NCBI GenBank assembly: GCA_963626085.1
Contig: CAVFVJ010000039.1
Span: forward strand, 1 to 47,508
DNA: 47,508 nt
Source of the DNA: Colivivens sp963626085
Lineage (GTDB): Bacteria; Bacteroidota; Bacteroidia; Bacteroidales; Bacteroidaceae
Reading direction: 5' to 3'
Shown here: positions 14,663-23,559 of the stretch, piece after piece
Layout of the letters: each line of letters begins with the position of its first letter
Numbering within the stretch: position 1 is the stretch's first letter
Position numbers and translations under genes: made by a program
The notes under the pieces: generated by a model
What the model was told of the DNA's origin: nothing
The model's input: only the letters and a program-made list of their open reading frames with translations
Databases searched by the model: none

Positions 14663-16708
14663 TCATTCCACAGTGACCGACTTAGCCAGATTCCTCGGCT
14701 GGTCCACATTCAGTCCCTTAGCCACCGCTATGTGGTAAGCAAGCAACTGCAGTGGGATGACACTCAAGAGAGGAGTGAGACACTCAAGAGTCTGCGGAAT
14801 CTCTATCACGTTCTCCGCCATCGACCTCACATCCTCGTCACCCTCAGTCACAATAGCAAGGATACGTCCCTTGCGCGAGATGACCTCCTGCATGTTAGAT
14901 ATGATTTTCTGGTAGAGTTTGTCGTGCGTAGCGATGAACACCACCGGCAGTTCCTCGTCGACCAAAGCAATCGGACCGTGTTTCATCTCGGCAGCTGGAT
15001 AGCCCTCCGCATGAATATAACTGATTTCTTTCAGTTTGAGAGCCCCCTCAAGTGCCACCGGATAATTATATCCACGTCCGAGATAGAGGAAGTTGCGCAC
15101 ATTGACAAATGTCTGCGACAGTTCCTTTATCTTGTCGTTCTGCTTCAGCACCTTCTGCATCTTTTCAGGTATTCGTACCAATTCAGCGATTGTCTGTTCA
15201 TACTCCTCCTGAGACACGGTGTCCTTAATCATACCAAGAGCGAGAGCAATCATAGTCAGTACGACCACCTGTCCCGTGAATGCCTTCGTAGAAGCAACAC
15301 CAATCTCCGGTCCCACATGAATGTACGTACCCGAATAGGTCTCGCGGGCGATAGAGCTACCCACCCCGTTCACGATTCCATAGACAAACGCCCCAGCCTC
15401 CTTAGCCTTCTTCATGGCGGCAAGAGTGTCAGCCGTCTCACCCGACTGCGAGATGGCGATAACTATATCGTCACTTTCAATCACCGCATCGCTGTAACGG
15501 AACTCACTGGCATAAGCAACTTCCACAGGTATGCCACAGAAGTGCTCAATGAGTTGCTTGCCAATCAGTCCTGCATGCCATGACGTGCCGCACGATACGA
15601 TGATGATACGCCTGGCACGCAGCAGACGGCGGCGGTTCTGTGTGACACCAGTCAGAATCACGTTATAGACAGCATAAGAGTCATCCTGTTCCTTATCCTG
15701 AGAGAAAGGCAGTGGACTGAAGCCCACCGAACCCGGTATGCCGTTCATACCGAAAGTGCCAAGAGTGTCTATGGTAGCTATGTCGACAGACCCACCGACA
15801 ATCCTTCCACGCATACAGTCGCACAGCACATTAGGCTGGTCGAATATCTCCTTAAGCATGAAATGAGGATAGCCGTCATGGTCGAGCATCGACAAGTCCA
15901 CGTTCACCTCCTTCACCTCAGCCTCAGTCTCAGCCCCGTTGAGGTCATACACCTTCAGGTCCTTACCCCGTTCGATGACAGCGACCTCCTCATCATTGAG
16001 GTACACAATATGATTGGTGTACTCAGCAATCGGTGAGGCATCAGACCCGATGAAGAACTCCGTCGGAGCACAAGTACCGTGGTCACAGTCAGAGTTTCCA
16101 CAACCGATACCTATCGCCAGAGGGGACGACTTGCGTGCTGCCACAATCATGTCAGGAGCATCCCTGTCGATGACAGCGATGGCATAAGCACCGTACACCA
16201 TAGTCAGAGCGACACGTACTGCAGAAGGCAGACTGAGACGTTTCTCCTGTTTCACATACTCTATCAAGTTGACGAGCACCTCAGTGTCAGTCTCCGACTT
16301 GAACGTATAGCCACGTTTCTTCAACTGTTCACGTATCGTCACATAGTTCTCGATGATACCGTTATGCACCAGCGTTATGTTACCGCTCTGAGAGGTATGC
16401 GGATGGGCATTGACCTCAGACGGAGCACCATGAGTAGCCCAACGAGTGTGGGCGATGCCCAGCGTTGACTGTAGAGCCAAAGAGTTTGTGACACCTGATG
16501 CGGTTTGCCCCTTTACACCCTCACGAGCAGCCACGGCTGCCTCAAGTACAGACACCTTTCCTTTTGCCTTGTACACATGCATGTCGCCATTCGCATCTAT
16601 CAAGGCACATCCAGAGCTATCGTAGCCACGGTACTCCAGGCGGTGAAGTCCCTTCATCAATATCGGGAACGCCTTACGTTCACCTACGTATCCTACAATT
16701 CCACACAT
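14663..16708 (-). CDS. glmS: glutamine--fructose-6-phosphate aminotransferase (isomerizing)
   Basis: A 681-residue GlmS, which makes glucosamine-6-phosphate, the entry point for UDP-GlcNAc and hence peptidoglycan and capsule. The nucleophile is Cys2 (MCGIVGYVG). Glutaminase motifs HTRWATHG (87-94) and HNGIIEN (115-121) are intact. The isomerase part has SCGTSWHAG and SQSGETADTL, then the C-terminal LAKSVTVE. It is about 70 residues longer than the typical ~610. Part of the extra length is a Cys/His cluster, CGNSDCDHGTC (203-213), and part is an insertion between the two domains (roughly 315-355). It ends the second export operon, which fits a supply role for amino-sugar precursor. Confidence 0.95.
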   Translation of the reverse strand: MCGIVGYVGERKAFPILMKGLHRLEYRGYDSSGCALIDANGDMHVYKAKGKVSVLEAAVAAREGVKGQTASGVTNSLALQSTLGIAHTRWATHGAPSEVNAHPHTSQSGNITLVHNGIIENYVTIREQLKKRGYTFKSETDTEVLVNLIEYVKQEKRLSLPSAVRVALTMVYGAYAIAVIDRDAPDMIVAARKSSPLAIGIGCGNSDCDHGTCAPTEFFIGSDASPIAEYTNHIVYLNDEEVAVIERGKDLKVYDLNGAETEAEVKEVNVDLSMLDHDGYPHFMLKEIFDQPNVLCDCMRGRIVGGSVDIATIDTLGTFGMNGIPGSVGFSPLPFSQDKEQDDSYAVYNVILTGVTQNRRRLLRARRIIIVSCGTSWHAGLIGKQLIEHFCGIPVEVAYASEFRYSDAVIESDDIVIAISQSGETADTLAAMKKAKEAGAFVYGIVNGVGSSIARETYSGTYIHVGPEIGVASTKAFTGQVVVLTMIALALGMIKDTVSQEEYEQTIAELVRIPEKMQKVLKQNDKIKELSQTFVNVRNFLYLGRGYNYPVALEGALKLKEISYIHAEGYPAAEMKHGPIALVDEELPVVFIATHDKLYQKIISNMQEVISRKGRILAIVTEGDEDVRSMAENVIEIPQTLECLTPLLSVIPLQLLAYHIAVAKGLNVDQPRNLAKSVTVE

Positions 16709-16749
16709 ATAAATATCATTGATTTGTAAATTTCTAATACAGAGATTTG

Positions 16750-17052
16750 CTATCCAATATTCTCGTCCTCCTCATCCAACATCGGACGAATTCTCAGTGG
16801 AGGAGTCTCGTTCAAGAAGATATAAGCGTGTTGGTTGGTACGCTGATATTTCTTAGCCTCTTCAAGCAACTTGCAGAACAATTCCTCACGTCGTTCTGGG
16901 AACTTACCCTGGTTACGCGCCTTACGGTTATGCTTTATCCAGTTCACCAGTTGGTACTCCTCAGGATAGTATTTCGAAGGTCGCCTTTTGTTCTTGTGCA
17001 GAAAGTCCATGTACTGTTGCCACATCTGCATCCACTGTTCGTCACGAGTCAT
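16750..17052 (-). CDS. small helicase-associated-domain protein
   Basis: A 100-residue protein resembling a single helicase-associated (HA) repeat. WMQMWQQYMDFLHKNKRRPSKY, then EYQLVNWIKHNRKARNQGKFPERREELFCKLL, gives the W..Y..F...RRPS and L..W....R.....G..P..R pattern of that fold. The domain is basic and helical and often assists nucleic-acid binding. Here it stands alone with an acidic C-terminus (LDEEDENIG). It lies between the second wzc (79 bases upstream) and glmS (41 bases downstream) on the same strand, so it is probably cotranscribed with them. Its role in an export operon is unknown. Confidence 0.65.
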   Translation of the reverse strand: MTRDEQWMQMWQQYMDFLHKNKRRPSKYYPEEYQLVNWIKHNRKARNQGKFPERREELFCKLLEEAKKYQRTNQHAYIFLNETPPLRIRPMLDEEDENIG

Positions 17053-17130
17053 AGTTGCTGTTTAATAGGTTAAACAATATAAGATGTGGCACGTCCGACT
17101 CTCCGCCCAAACGTGCCACTGTCCTATTTA

Positions 17131-19656
17131 TTATGCTTTTGTCTCTTTATTATTGTCAGAGTCGTTCTTATGGTGGTGATGATGATGCTTGCCAGATGCG
17201 TTTTCACGTCCGTAGCCATAGCCATAACCATAACCATAACCATAGCCGTATCTCTTTCCGTAGCCATAACCATAGCCATAGCGGTAAGAATTCCTGCGCT
17301 TGGAAAGGTCAACACCATTGATTGCAATACAGAGTTGGTCGAACTTCTTGTGTTGTTTCAGTTCATTGATAAATTCGAGTGAAGCCTTCGGAGTGACGTC
17401 CACACGACAAACGTACACACACATGTCAGTAACACGACTGATGATGTCCGAGTCTGTCACGATGGCAATCGGCGCACTGTCTATCAACACATAGTCATAG
17501 TGTTCCTTCAGTTCGTCGACGGCACTCTGCAGAGTGTCTCGCGCCACAAGTTCTGTAGGGTTGGGCGGTATGACACCACCAGGAATGATGTCGAGGTTAG
17601 GACTCAACTGAGAGTGCTGTACAAGAGTGCTCAGCGGGTGTGCGACAGGGTCAGCCAAGTAACTTGATATACCGTCGGCATGAGTACTGAGGTTGAACAC
17701 CTTGTTAAGACCCGGCTTACGGATGTCGAGACCCATCACAACGACTTTCTTACCGAGGTAAGCGAGAGAAACAGCAAGGTTACCAGCGATGAACGACTTA
17801 CCTTCACCCGGTTGTGACGAGGTGAACTGTATGACCTTCTGTCCCTCCTTGAGCATGAACAGCAGGTTGGTACGAAGTCCACGGAACGCCTCCTCCATCA
17901 ATTCGTTCTTGTTCTCATGTACCACAATAGAACCCTCTATGGCATCATTCTTAGCAAGAGGCAATTCGGCAACGACAGGCACGTCGGTAACCTTCTTCAC
18001 ATCATCCTTGTTCTCTATTTTGTATCTGAGTTGTTCCATCAGCCATATTATACCAAATGGTAAGCCGACACCGACGACAAGTGCGATGAGATAGATGATG
18101 CTACTTTTGGGAGAGACAGGAGCCTGTGACGCACGTGGAGTCTCAATCATACGTCCGTTGTTGGCAGTAGCAGCCAAGTTGATGACATTCTCCTCACGCT
18201 TCTGCAGAAGCATCATATAGAGTTCAGACTTTATTTCCTGCAGACGACTTATCTTGGTCAGGTCCTTCTCCTGTTCAGGAGCCTGCGCTATGGTTCCCTT
18301 GTATTGTCCCTCATACGAAGCAAGGTCACGCTGCTGAGTACGGAGTCCACGCAGAGTACTCTCCACACTTGTCTTCACCGTAGCGTAAAGAGCATCAATC
18401 TCCGCTGTGAGCTGTACTACTGTCGGGTGATCTGAACTTGAAGTCTGCAGGAGACGCTTGAGTTCCAGCACCGCCTTGTTGTATTCAGTCACTGCCGTAG
18501 TGAAGTCCTTATCCTTCAGTCCTACGTTCACAGGGAACACCTGATATTTGTTTACAGGATTGTTCACATAGTCATGCATATACTCAGCGAGAGTAACCTG
18601 AGTGGCAATCTCGTTGTTCTTCTGCTCATACTCAGTCCTCTGTTCAATAGCCACCCTGGCATCATTCTGTATGTCAGTCAGACCCGTACGCTGCTTATAT
18701 TCAGCCAACTCGTCCTCAGTCGTTCCCAGTTCCTGGTTGATGACCTCAATACGCTGGTCGATGAAGTCTGCCGTACGTCTCGCCACCTCATTTTTGTCGT
18801 TGTTCGCATCGTTGTTGTAGTCGTTCACCAACTGATTGAGGAAGTCGACACCCCTCTGCGGTTTGAGGTCGGTGAGAGACATGAGGGCAATAGTTGTTTT
18901 CTTTGACGAAGCCTCTATGCTGAGATTATTAACGTAAGCCGAAGCAATAGCGTCAGGCGAATAGATGTAAGAGACAAGCGTCATCGGGTCTTTCTTGATG
19001 TTCGCCTTCAGTGAGTCGTTCTTCTCGAAGCGTATGCTTCCCATCTCCAGTTTCATGGTAGCGGGGAGCGACTTGAACTCCTGACGCTTCGTCTGTTTGT
19101 CCTTCTCCTTATTATAATAAGTAGCCTCAACCGACAGTTGTCCGCTCTTCGTATAGTCCATCTCCAGAGTTATGGACTTCACAATTACCTTATCTTCGTC
19201 GGGAGTGAACTTTATCAACAGTGGATTGTCAGCCTTGTAGAGAGGAGTGTTGGTAGAGAACGGACGCACCAGATAAGTCTGTACATCGAGCCCGAGGTTA
19301 TCCACTACCTTACGCACCAATGTATGTGTCTTAAGTATCTCAAGTTCGTTGTCGAAGTTCTGGCTTGTTGTCAGTGCACCCATGTCCATGAGGTCAGTGA
19401 GAGCCGACAACTGCTGGTTGCGGCTACCCCGACGATTGTCATTGTCACGTATCAGCACAGAGCCACTTATCTCATACACCTTAGGAGTGAATCGCAGATA
19501 GACGAAAGCCGCCACCATACAGATTACCACGCTCAGCAGGATCCACTGCCAATAGAGCGAGACGAGATACACTATCTTGCTGAGGTTGATGCTGCTGGAT
19601 TCCTCCTGTTGCTCCTGGCTATTCTGAGCCGTATTCATATTATCCATTAAACCCAT
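17131..19656 (-). CDS. Wzc-like polysaccharide co-polymerase / BY-type tyrosine kinase (second locus)
   Basis: An 841-residue paralogue of the Wzc at 7394-9808. The first membrane span is ~37-54, the long periplasmic coiled-coil region runs to QKREENVINLAA (~484), and the second span is ~519-540. The kinase domain has Walker A SSQPGEGKS (613-621), Walker A' VVVMGLDIRKPG (638-649) and Walker B YVLIDSAP (722-729). The C-terminal tail has about a dozen alternating Tyr-Gly residues (792-815), followed by six consecutive His (824-829) and a charged end. The His run is unusual for the family and might bind metal. Tail DNA (about 17206-17282) is a repeat of CCATA(G/A)-type units. No CpsB-type phosphatase lies nearby, so the one at 6500-7222 may serve both. 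Confidence 0.95.
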   Translation of the reverse strand: MGLMDNMNTAQNSQEQQEESSSINLSKIVYLVSLYWQWILLSVVICMVAAFVYLRFTPKVYEISGSVLIRDNDNRRGSRNQQLSALTDLMDMGALTTSQNFDNELEILKTHTLVRKVVDNLGLDVQTYLVRPFSTNTPLYKADNPLLIKFTPDEDKVIVKSITLEMDYTKSGQLSVEATYYNKEKDKQTKRQEFKSLPATMKLEMGSIRFEKNDSLKANIKKDPMTLVSYIYSPDAIASAYVNNLSIEASSKKTTIALMSLTDLKPQRGVDFLNQLVNDYNNDANNDKNEVARRTADFIDQRIEVINQELGTTEDELAEYKQRTGLTDIQNDARVAIEQRTEYEQKNNEIATQVTLAEYMHDYVNNPVNKYQVFPVNVGLKDKDFTTAVTEYNKAVLELKRLLQTSSSDHPTVVQLTAEIDALYATVKTSVESTLRGLRTQQRDLASYEGQYKGTIAQAPEQEKDLTKISRLQEIKSELYMMLLQKREENVINLAATANNGRMIETPRASQAPVSPKSSIIYLIALVVGVGLPFGIIWLMEQLRYKIENKDDVKKVTDVPVVAELPLAKNDAIEGSIVVHENKNELMEEAFRGLRTNLLFMLKEGQKVIQFTSSQPGEGKSFIAGNLAVSLAYLGKKVVVMGLDIRKPGLNKVFNLSTHADGISSYLADPVAHPLSTLVQHSQLSPNLDIIPGGVIPPNPTELVARDTLQSAVDELKEHYDYVLIDSAPIAIVTDSDIISRVTDMCVYVCRVDVTPKASLEFINELKQHKKFDQLCIAINGVDLSKRRNSYRYGYGYGYGKRYGYGYGYGYGYGYGRENASGKHHHHHHKNDSDNNKETKA

Positions 19657-19671
19657 TTGTATGACTTTTTA

Positions 19672-20469
19672 CTATCTGACTATATTTACTATCAAGCTAG
19701 CGATGGAGATGAGTATTGAAGTAGCGGAGAACCACAGAGTTGTCTCCGAGCCGATGCCAGAGTTCTTCGCCTTTGTCTTGTTCGGTGTCACCACAACGAT
19801 ATCGTTCTGTTGCAACTGGTAATACGGAGAGAAGATGATATCAGCATCGTTAAGGTTAAGACTGTGATACTCCTTCTTTCCTGACGCATCCTCACGTATG
19901 AGTTTCACGTCATTACGCACACCATAGATGGTCATGTCACCGGCAAGAGCCAGTGCCTCGAAGATGTTCACCTTTTCCTTAGACACGGTGAACTGTCCAG
20001 GATGGTTCACCTCACCTACCACAGATATAGCAAAGTTAGGCATACGTACTGTGACAACAGGAGACTCGTTGGTGATGTATGCAGACAGACGTTGACGAAT
20101 CATGTTCTCACACTCGTTCTTTGTCAGTCCAACTACAGTCAGTTTCCCAAGTACAGGGAAATCGATCGTTCCATCGTTGCTCACCAGATACTGCATCAGC
20201 GAAGCCTGAGTAGTAGAGCTGATGGTGAGACTGGAGTTGGCAGAAGTCTGTGTAACCAAATTGAAAGGAGCCGACACCTTCGGGTCAACCGTATTGACAG
20301 TGATGGTGAGGATGTCCTTCGGCTTTATCTTTGCGTCATAAAGCGCGGGCGACTGACTGTCGGTATTCAATTCCGCAGCATCAATAACGTACGGTACTGT
20401 CTTGTAGGAGTTACAAGAAGCCAAGAGTACCACAGCACACACAGCTAAGAGGTAGCTTACTTTTCTCAT
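19672..20469 (-). CDS. Wza-like polysaccharide export lipoprotein (second locus)
   Basis: A 265-residue outer-membrane exporter. The signal peptide ends at a lipobox (VVLLASCNS) predicting acylation of Cys19. The poly_export domain begins at KIKPKDILTITVNTVD, the sequence VSNDGTIDFPVLGKLTVVGLTKNE is diagnostic, and a SLBB-like domain follows (ISVVGEVNHPGQFTVSKEKVNIFEALALAGDMT). The C-terminal hydrophobic helix is LWFSATSILISIASLIVNIV. It pairs with the Wzc 15 bases downstream. Sequence differences from the Wza at 9816-10631 are substantial, so this is an old paralogue rather than a recent copy. Confidence 0.95.
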   Translation of the reverse strand: MRKVSYLLAVCAVVLLASCNSYKTVPYVIDAAELNTDSQSPALYDAKIKPKDILTITVNTVDPKVSAPFNLVTQTSANSSLTISSTTQASLMQYLVSNDGTIDFPVLGKLTVVGLTKNECENMIRQRLSAYITNESPVVTVRMPNFAISVVGEVNHPGQFTVSKEKVNIFEALALAGDMTIYGVRNDVKLIREDASGKKEYHSLNLNDADIIFSPYYQLQQNDIVVVTPNKTKAKNSGIGSETTLWFSATSILISIASLIVNIVR

Positions 20470-20512
20470 TCTGTATCTTTACTTTTTTGATGTTTCTATT
20501 GATTATTACTGT

Positions 20513-20950
20513 TTACCTGCCCAAGACACGTTGCAGGAAAGATTTTCTGGTATGCCTACCATCTTCACTACCCCCCTCGTAGTATCTTTGCAGGTCGGCA
20601 TAAGTTAGGCGAGACTTCACCATCTGATAGATGACCCCCCAGTCAGGCAGTCCACCCAGATTACGATCATCGATAAACAAGTCAACCTTCAGTTTCCTTG
20701 AGAAATGATTGTTTTTCTCCTCTTCCTCCTCAGGATAGTCACGGTTCACGGCATAGAAAGTCAAGCCGCGCTCCTTGCACCACTCTACAGCCTCATCGAG
20801 CAAGTCTCCTTGCCTCACACTCCACAGAATCAGTTTGTGTCCATCCTCCTGAAGCTTCTTCAATGTGTCTATCGCAAACGGAATCTCCGGTCCAATCTGT
20901 GGATACTGATGCTTGCAAATCGTTCCATCGAAGTCTACCGCTATCGTCAT
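20513..20950 (-). CDS. HAD-like hydrolase (BT0820 type)
   Basis: A 145-residue HAD-fold protein starting TIAVDFDGTICKHQYPQIG, with the nucleophile-containing DxDGT motif. KLILWSVRQGDLLDEAVEWC holds the second motif and LKVDLFIDDRNLGGLPDW the C-terminal acidic motif. Its length is that of the short Bacteroidetes family typified by BT0820, whose substrate is uncertain. It heads the second export operon, with a well-formed promoter about 165 bases upstream. Two C6 runs (20571-20576, 20635-20640) fall in the C-terminal half. A role in nucleotide-sugar metabolism is possible but only inferred from position. Confidence 0.85.
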   Translation of the reverse strand: MTIAVDFDGTICKHQYPQIGPEIPFAIDTLKKLQEDGHKLILWSVRQGDLLDEAVEWCKERGLTFYAVNRDYPEEEEEKNNHFSRKLKVDLFIDDRNLGGLPDWGVIYQMVKSRLTYADLQRYYEGGSEDGRHTRKSFLQRVLGR

Positions 20951-21112
20951 GTCAAGTTTACTTTACTATGAATAGTTTACACTAAGGATGCGTTCCACGC
21001 AGTCCCTTTAACTCCCCCAAGCCCACTTTCCGCTCTGCTTGAAAAGGAGCCCAACCCTCACAGGGAATCCTACCACACGAATGATAGGCGCACCCCTTCC
21101 AAATTGTGCGTG

Positions 21113-21143
21113 CAAATTTATACATTATTTCCAATACGGCAAA
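21113..21143 (-). promoter_or_regulatory. promoter of the second export operon
   Basis: On the minus strand TTTG (21143-21140) and TAAATTTG (21120-21113) are 19 bases apart. Transcription would start near 21106, giving a leader of about 155 bases. I see no strong hairpin in that leader. The operon would be HAD hydrolase, Wza, Wzc, HA-domain protein and GlmS. Confidence 0.75.
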
Positions 21144-21285
21144 GCAAAACTACAAGAAAAGATAAAAGTCCGCACATTATCCCTCAAAATACAGGTGTTT
21201 TGAGCAGTCATCGTTGCCCAACCCGTCAATGACGAGGATTCAGTCAAGTAAGACACAGTCAATCAAATAAAAATCAAGTAAACAT

Positions 21286-21316
21286 TTTGCCATATGAAAA
21301 ATATGGTATACTTTTG
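21286..21316 (+). promoter_or_regulatory. galE promoter with a palindrome between the -33 and -7 boxes
   Basis: TTTG (21286-21289) and TACTTTTG (21309-21316) are 19 bases apart. Most of the spacer is a perfect inverted repeat CCATAT-GAAAA-ATATGG (21290-21306). A dyad in this position is a candidate operator. Transcription would start about 15 bases before the start codon at 21337. Confidence 0.75.
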
Positions 21317-21336
21317 CAATACTAAATATAACAACT

Positions 21337-22353
21337 ATGCAAATACTATTAACAGGAGGTGCAGGCTACATAGGCTCACACACTATTATCGAACTGGACA
21401 AGGCAGGTCACAGCGTGATTGTCGTCGACAACCTTGTCAATTCTAAAGTAGAAGCCCTCAGAAGAGTGGAGAAGATCATCGGTAAGGAAGTTCCATTCTA
21501 CAAAGCCGACGTACGCGACCACGAGGCAATGGACAAGATATTCAAGGCGAACAAGATTGATGCTGTGATTCACTTCGCCGGACTGAAGGCTGTCGGAGAG
21601 TCCGTCGCCAAGCCCCTTGAGTACTACGAGAATAACATGAATGCCACGTTTGTGCTTGTTGACGCCATGCGCAACAACGGATGCAAGAACATCATATTCT
21701 CGTCATCCGCTACAGTGTACGGTGACCCTGCCATCATCCCCATCACAGAGGAATGTCCCAAAGGTCACTGCACCAATCCATACGGTCAAACCAAGTCAAT
21801 GCTCGAACAGGTACTGACAGACGTGCAGAAGGCAGATTCGGAATGGAACGTAGTACTATTGCGCTACTTCAATCCTATCGGTGCGCACCAGAGTGGACTG
21901 ATTGGCGAGAACCCCAACGGCATTCCTAACAACCTGATGCCATACATCACCCAGACAGCCATTGGCATGCGCAAGGAACTGGGCGTGTTCGGCAACGACT
22001 ACGACACACCAGACGGAACCGGTGTACGCGACTACATACATGTGGTTGACCTGGCAGCGGGACATGTTGCCGCTCTAAAAGCCATAGACAGCAAATGTGG
22101 GCTTGCCATCTACAACCTCGGTACAGGACACGGATACAGTGTACTCGATGTGGTTCACGCCTTCGAGAAAGCCAACGGTCTCAAAGTGCCGTACGTCATC
22201 AAACCACGCCGCCCAGGCGACATAGCCACCTGTTACTGCAACCCAGCCAAGGCAAAGAAAGAACTCGGATGGGAAGCACAGTACGGAATCGAAGACATGT
22301 GCCGCGACTCATGGAATTTCCAGAAGAACAATCCGAAAGGATACGAACAATAA
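21337..22353 (+). CDS. galE: UDP-glucose 4-epimerase
   Basis: A 338-residue GalE, which interconverts UDP-glucose and UDP-galactose using bound NAD. The NAD-binding GGAGYIGSH motif is at the N-terminus. SSSATVYGDP contains the catalytic Ser/Thr region, and NPYGQTKSMLEQ holds the YxxxK catalytic pair. LRYFNPIGAHQSGLIGE and DGTGVRDYIHVVDLA are typical of GalE. The length equals that of bacterial homologues. It provides UDP-galactose for polysaccharides and lies divergent from the second export operon, with a promoter carrying an operator-like palindrome. It ends just before a bidirectional terminator. Confidence 0.95.
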   Translation: MQILLTGGAGYIGSHTIIELDKAGHSVIVVDNLVNSKVEALRRVEKIIGKEVPFYKADVRDHEAMDKIFKANKIDAVIHFAGLKAVGESVAKPLEYYENNMNATFVLVDAMRNNGCKNIIFSSSATVYGDPAIIPITEECPKGHCTNPYGQTKSMLEQVLTDVQKADSEWNVVLLRYFNPIGAHQSGLIGENPNGIPNNLMPYITQTAIGMRKELGVFGNDYDTPDGTGVRDYIHVVDLAAGHVAALKAIDSKCGLAIYNLGTGHGYSVLDVVHAFEKANGLKVPYVIKPRRPGDIATCYCNPAKAKKELGWEAQYGIEDMCRDSWNFQKNNPKGYEQ

Positions 22354-22377
22354 AGACTGGAAACACACAATACACAC

Positions 22378-22415
22378 AACGGCTGGTCATTGCACACAGA
22401 CAATGACCAGCCGTT
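22378..22415. terminator. bidirectional terminator between galE and maf
   Basis: A perfect 15-bp stem, AACGGCTGGTCATTG (22378-22392) and CAATGACCAGCCGTT (22401-22415), closes on an 8-base loop. It lies between two convergent genes, 25 bases after galE and 16 bases after maf. The flanking T-runs are short, but position and symmetry fit a shared terminator. Confidence 0.8.
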
Positions 22416-22430
22416 GTTCATTCATGCAGT

Positions 22431-23018
22431 TTACAGGCGCGACAGCTCATCGTAAAGACGCCACACAGGCAATCCCATGACATTGAAGTAACTACCCTCA
22501 ATGCGACTCACACCTATATACCCAATCCATTCCTGGATGCCGTACGCACCAGCTTTGTCAAACGGCTGATACTTGTCGACATAATGTATGATGTCTTCCG
22601 ACGACAATGAAGAGAATGTGACCTTACTTGTCGATGCGAAACAGCGAAGTATGCCGTTACGCTCATTGGTGGCTAGCGTCACTCCCGTTATCACCTCATG
22701 AGTCCTACCGGACAAACGACCCAGCATGTTGATAGCATCCTGACTATCCTTCGGTTTGCCAAAGACAACACCATCGAGATACACGATGGTATCCGCCGTA
22801 ACAAGCAGTTCATCGTCCGCCAGTGCTGGACGATAAGCCTCAGCCTTCTTCATGGATATATACTTAGGGATGTCCTCTCCCATCAAGTCAGACGGATAAG
22901 ATTCGTCAATGCCCTTGATAACCCTGACCTCAAAAGGAATCTCAAGACCGGCAAGCAACTCACGCCTACGCGGAGAATTACTTGCGAGAACGATTTTGTA
23001 TCTCTCAGTTGAAAACAT
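22431..23018 (-). CDS. maf: Maf-family nucleotide pyrophosphatase
   Basis: A 195-residue Maf protein, a nucleoside triphosphate pyrophosphatase that removes non-canonical dTTP/UTP-like nucleotides. The N-terminal IVLASNSPRRRELL signature is the phosphate-binding loop, and VTADTIVYLDGVVFGKP and LSGRTHEVITGV carry the active-site acidic and Arg residues. C-terminal AGAYGIQEWIGYIGVSRIEGSYFNVMGLP is characteristic. Length fits the family. It is the last gene of the long minus-strand operon, 22 bases after the KdsC-like gene. Confidence 0.93.
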   Translation of the reverse strand: MFSTERYKIVLASNSPRRRELLAGLEIPFEVRVIKGIDESYPSDLMGEDIPKYISMKKAEAYRPALADDELLVTADTIVYLDGVVFGKPKDSQDAINMLGRLSGRTHEVITGVTLATNERNGILRCFASTSKVTFSSLSSEDIIHYVDKYQPFDKAGAYGIQEWIGYIGVSRIEGSYFNVMGLPVWRLYDELSRL

Positions 23019-23040
23019 ATTAGACCATTATATACAAGCG

Positions 23041-23559
23041 TCACCAGCCGAACGCCTCAGAGTTGTGCATCCACAACCCATGCGCTTTCAGCACCTGTTC
23101 AATAACGTCACGTCCACATCCCTCACCACCATTCAACCGTGACACATATTTGGAGATTGACTTGATTTCAGGTGCTGCATCAGCAGGACATACAGGCAAT
23201 CCACACCGCTGCATAACTTCGAAATCTGGGATGTCATCGCCCATATACATCACTTCAGAGTCCTTCAATCCATACTTTCCGCACAAGTCGTCATACACCT
23301 TTATCTTCTTTGCCACTCCCTGGTAGATCTCCGTCAGTCCAAGCCGCTGATAACGCAGACGCACAGCCTCAGACGTAGCTCCAGTGATTATCGCAATAAG
23401 CAAACCGTGTTTCACCGCATGTTGCATGGCATACCCATCCTTAATGTTGACCGTACGCATAGGCTCACCCGAGGGGTGCAGCGATATGGTTTCCTTGCTG
23501 AGCACACCGTCAACATCAAAGAACATAGCCTTGACGGTAGACAAATCGTAATTAATCAT
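23041..23559 (-). CDS. KdsC-like HAD phosphatase
   Basis: A 172-residue small HAD phosphatase related to 3-deoxy-D-manno-octulosonate 8-phosphate phosphatase (KdsC/YrbI). Motif I is AMFFDVDGVLSKE, motif II LIAIITGATSE, the catalytic Lys follows in GVAKKIKVYDD, and motif III is VMYMGDDIPDFEVM. It would release phosphate in the Kdo pathway, although in Bacteroidetes this neighbourhood copy is not necessarily the dedicated KdsC. The start at 23559 overlaps the end of the upstream DUF2520 gene by eight bases (23552-23559), implying translational coupling, and gives the family's usual length; an upstream in-frame start does not. Confidence 0.85.
   Translation of the reverse strand: MINYDLSTVKAMFFDVDGVLSKETISLHPSGEPMRTVNIKDGYAMQHAVKHGLLIAIITGATSEAVRLRYQRLGLTEIYQGVAKKIKVYDDLCGKYGLKDSEVMYMGDDIPDFEVMQRCGLPVCPADAAPEIKSISKYVSRLNGGEGCGRDVIEQVLKAHGLWMHNSEAFGW

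Noticed and set aside
17206..17282. CCATA-type tandem repeats
   Set aside because: These encode the Tyr-Gly tail of the second Wzc, so they are not a separate repeat element.
20571..20640. Two C6 runs in the HAD hydrolase gene as slippage sites
   Set aside because: Six bases is a common chance length in this base composition; only tracts of eight or more were treated as candidates.
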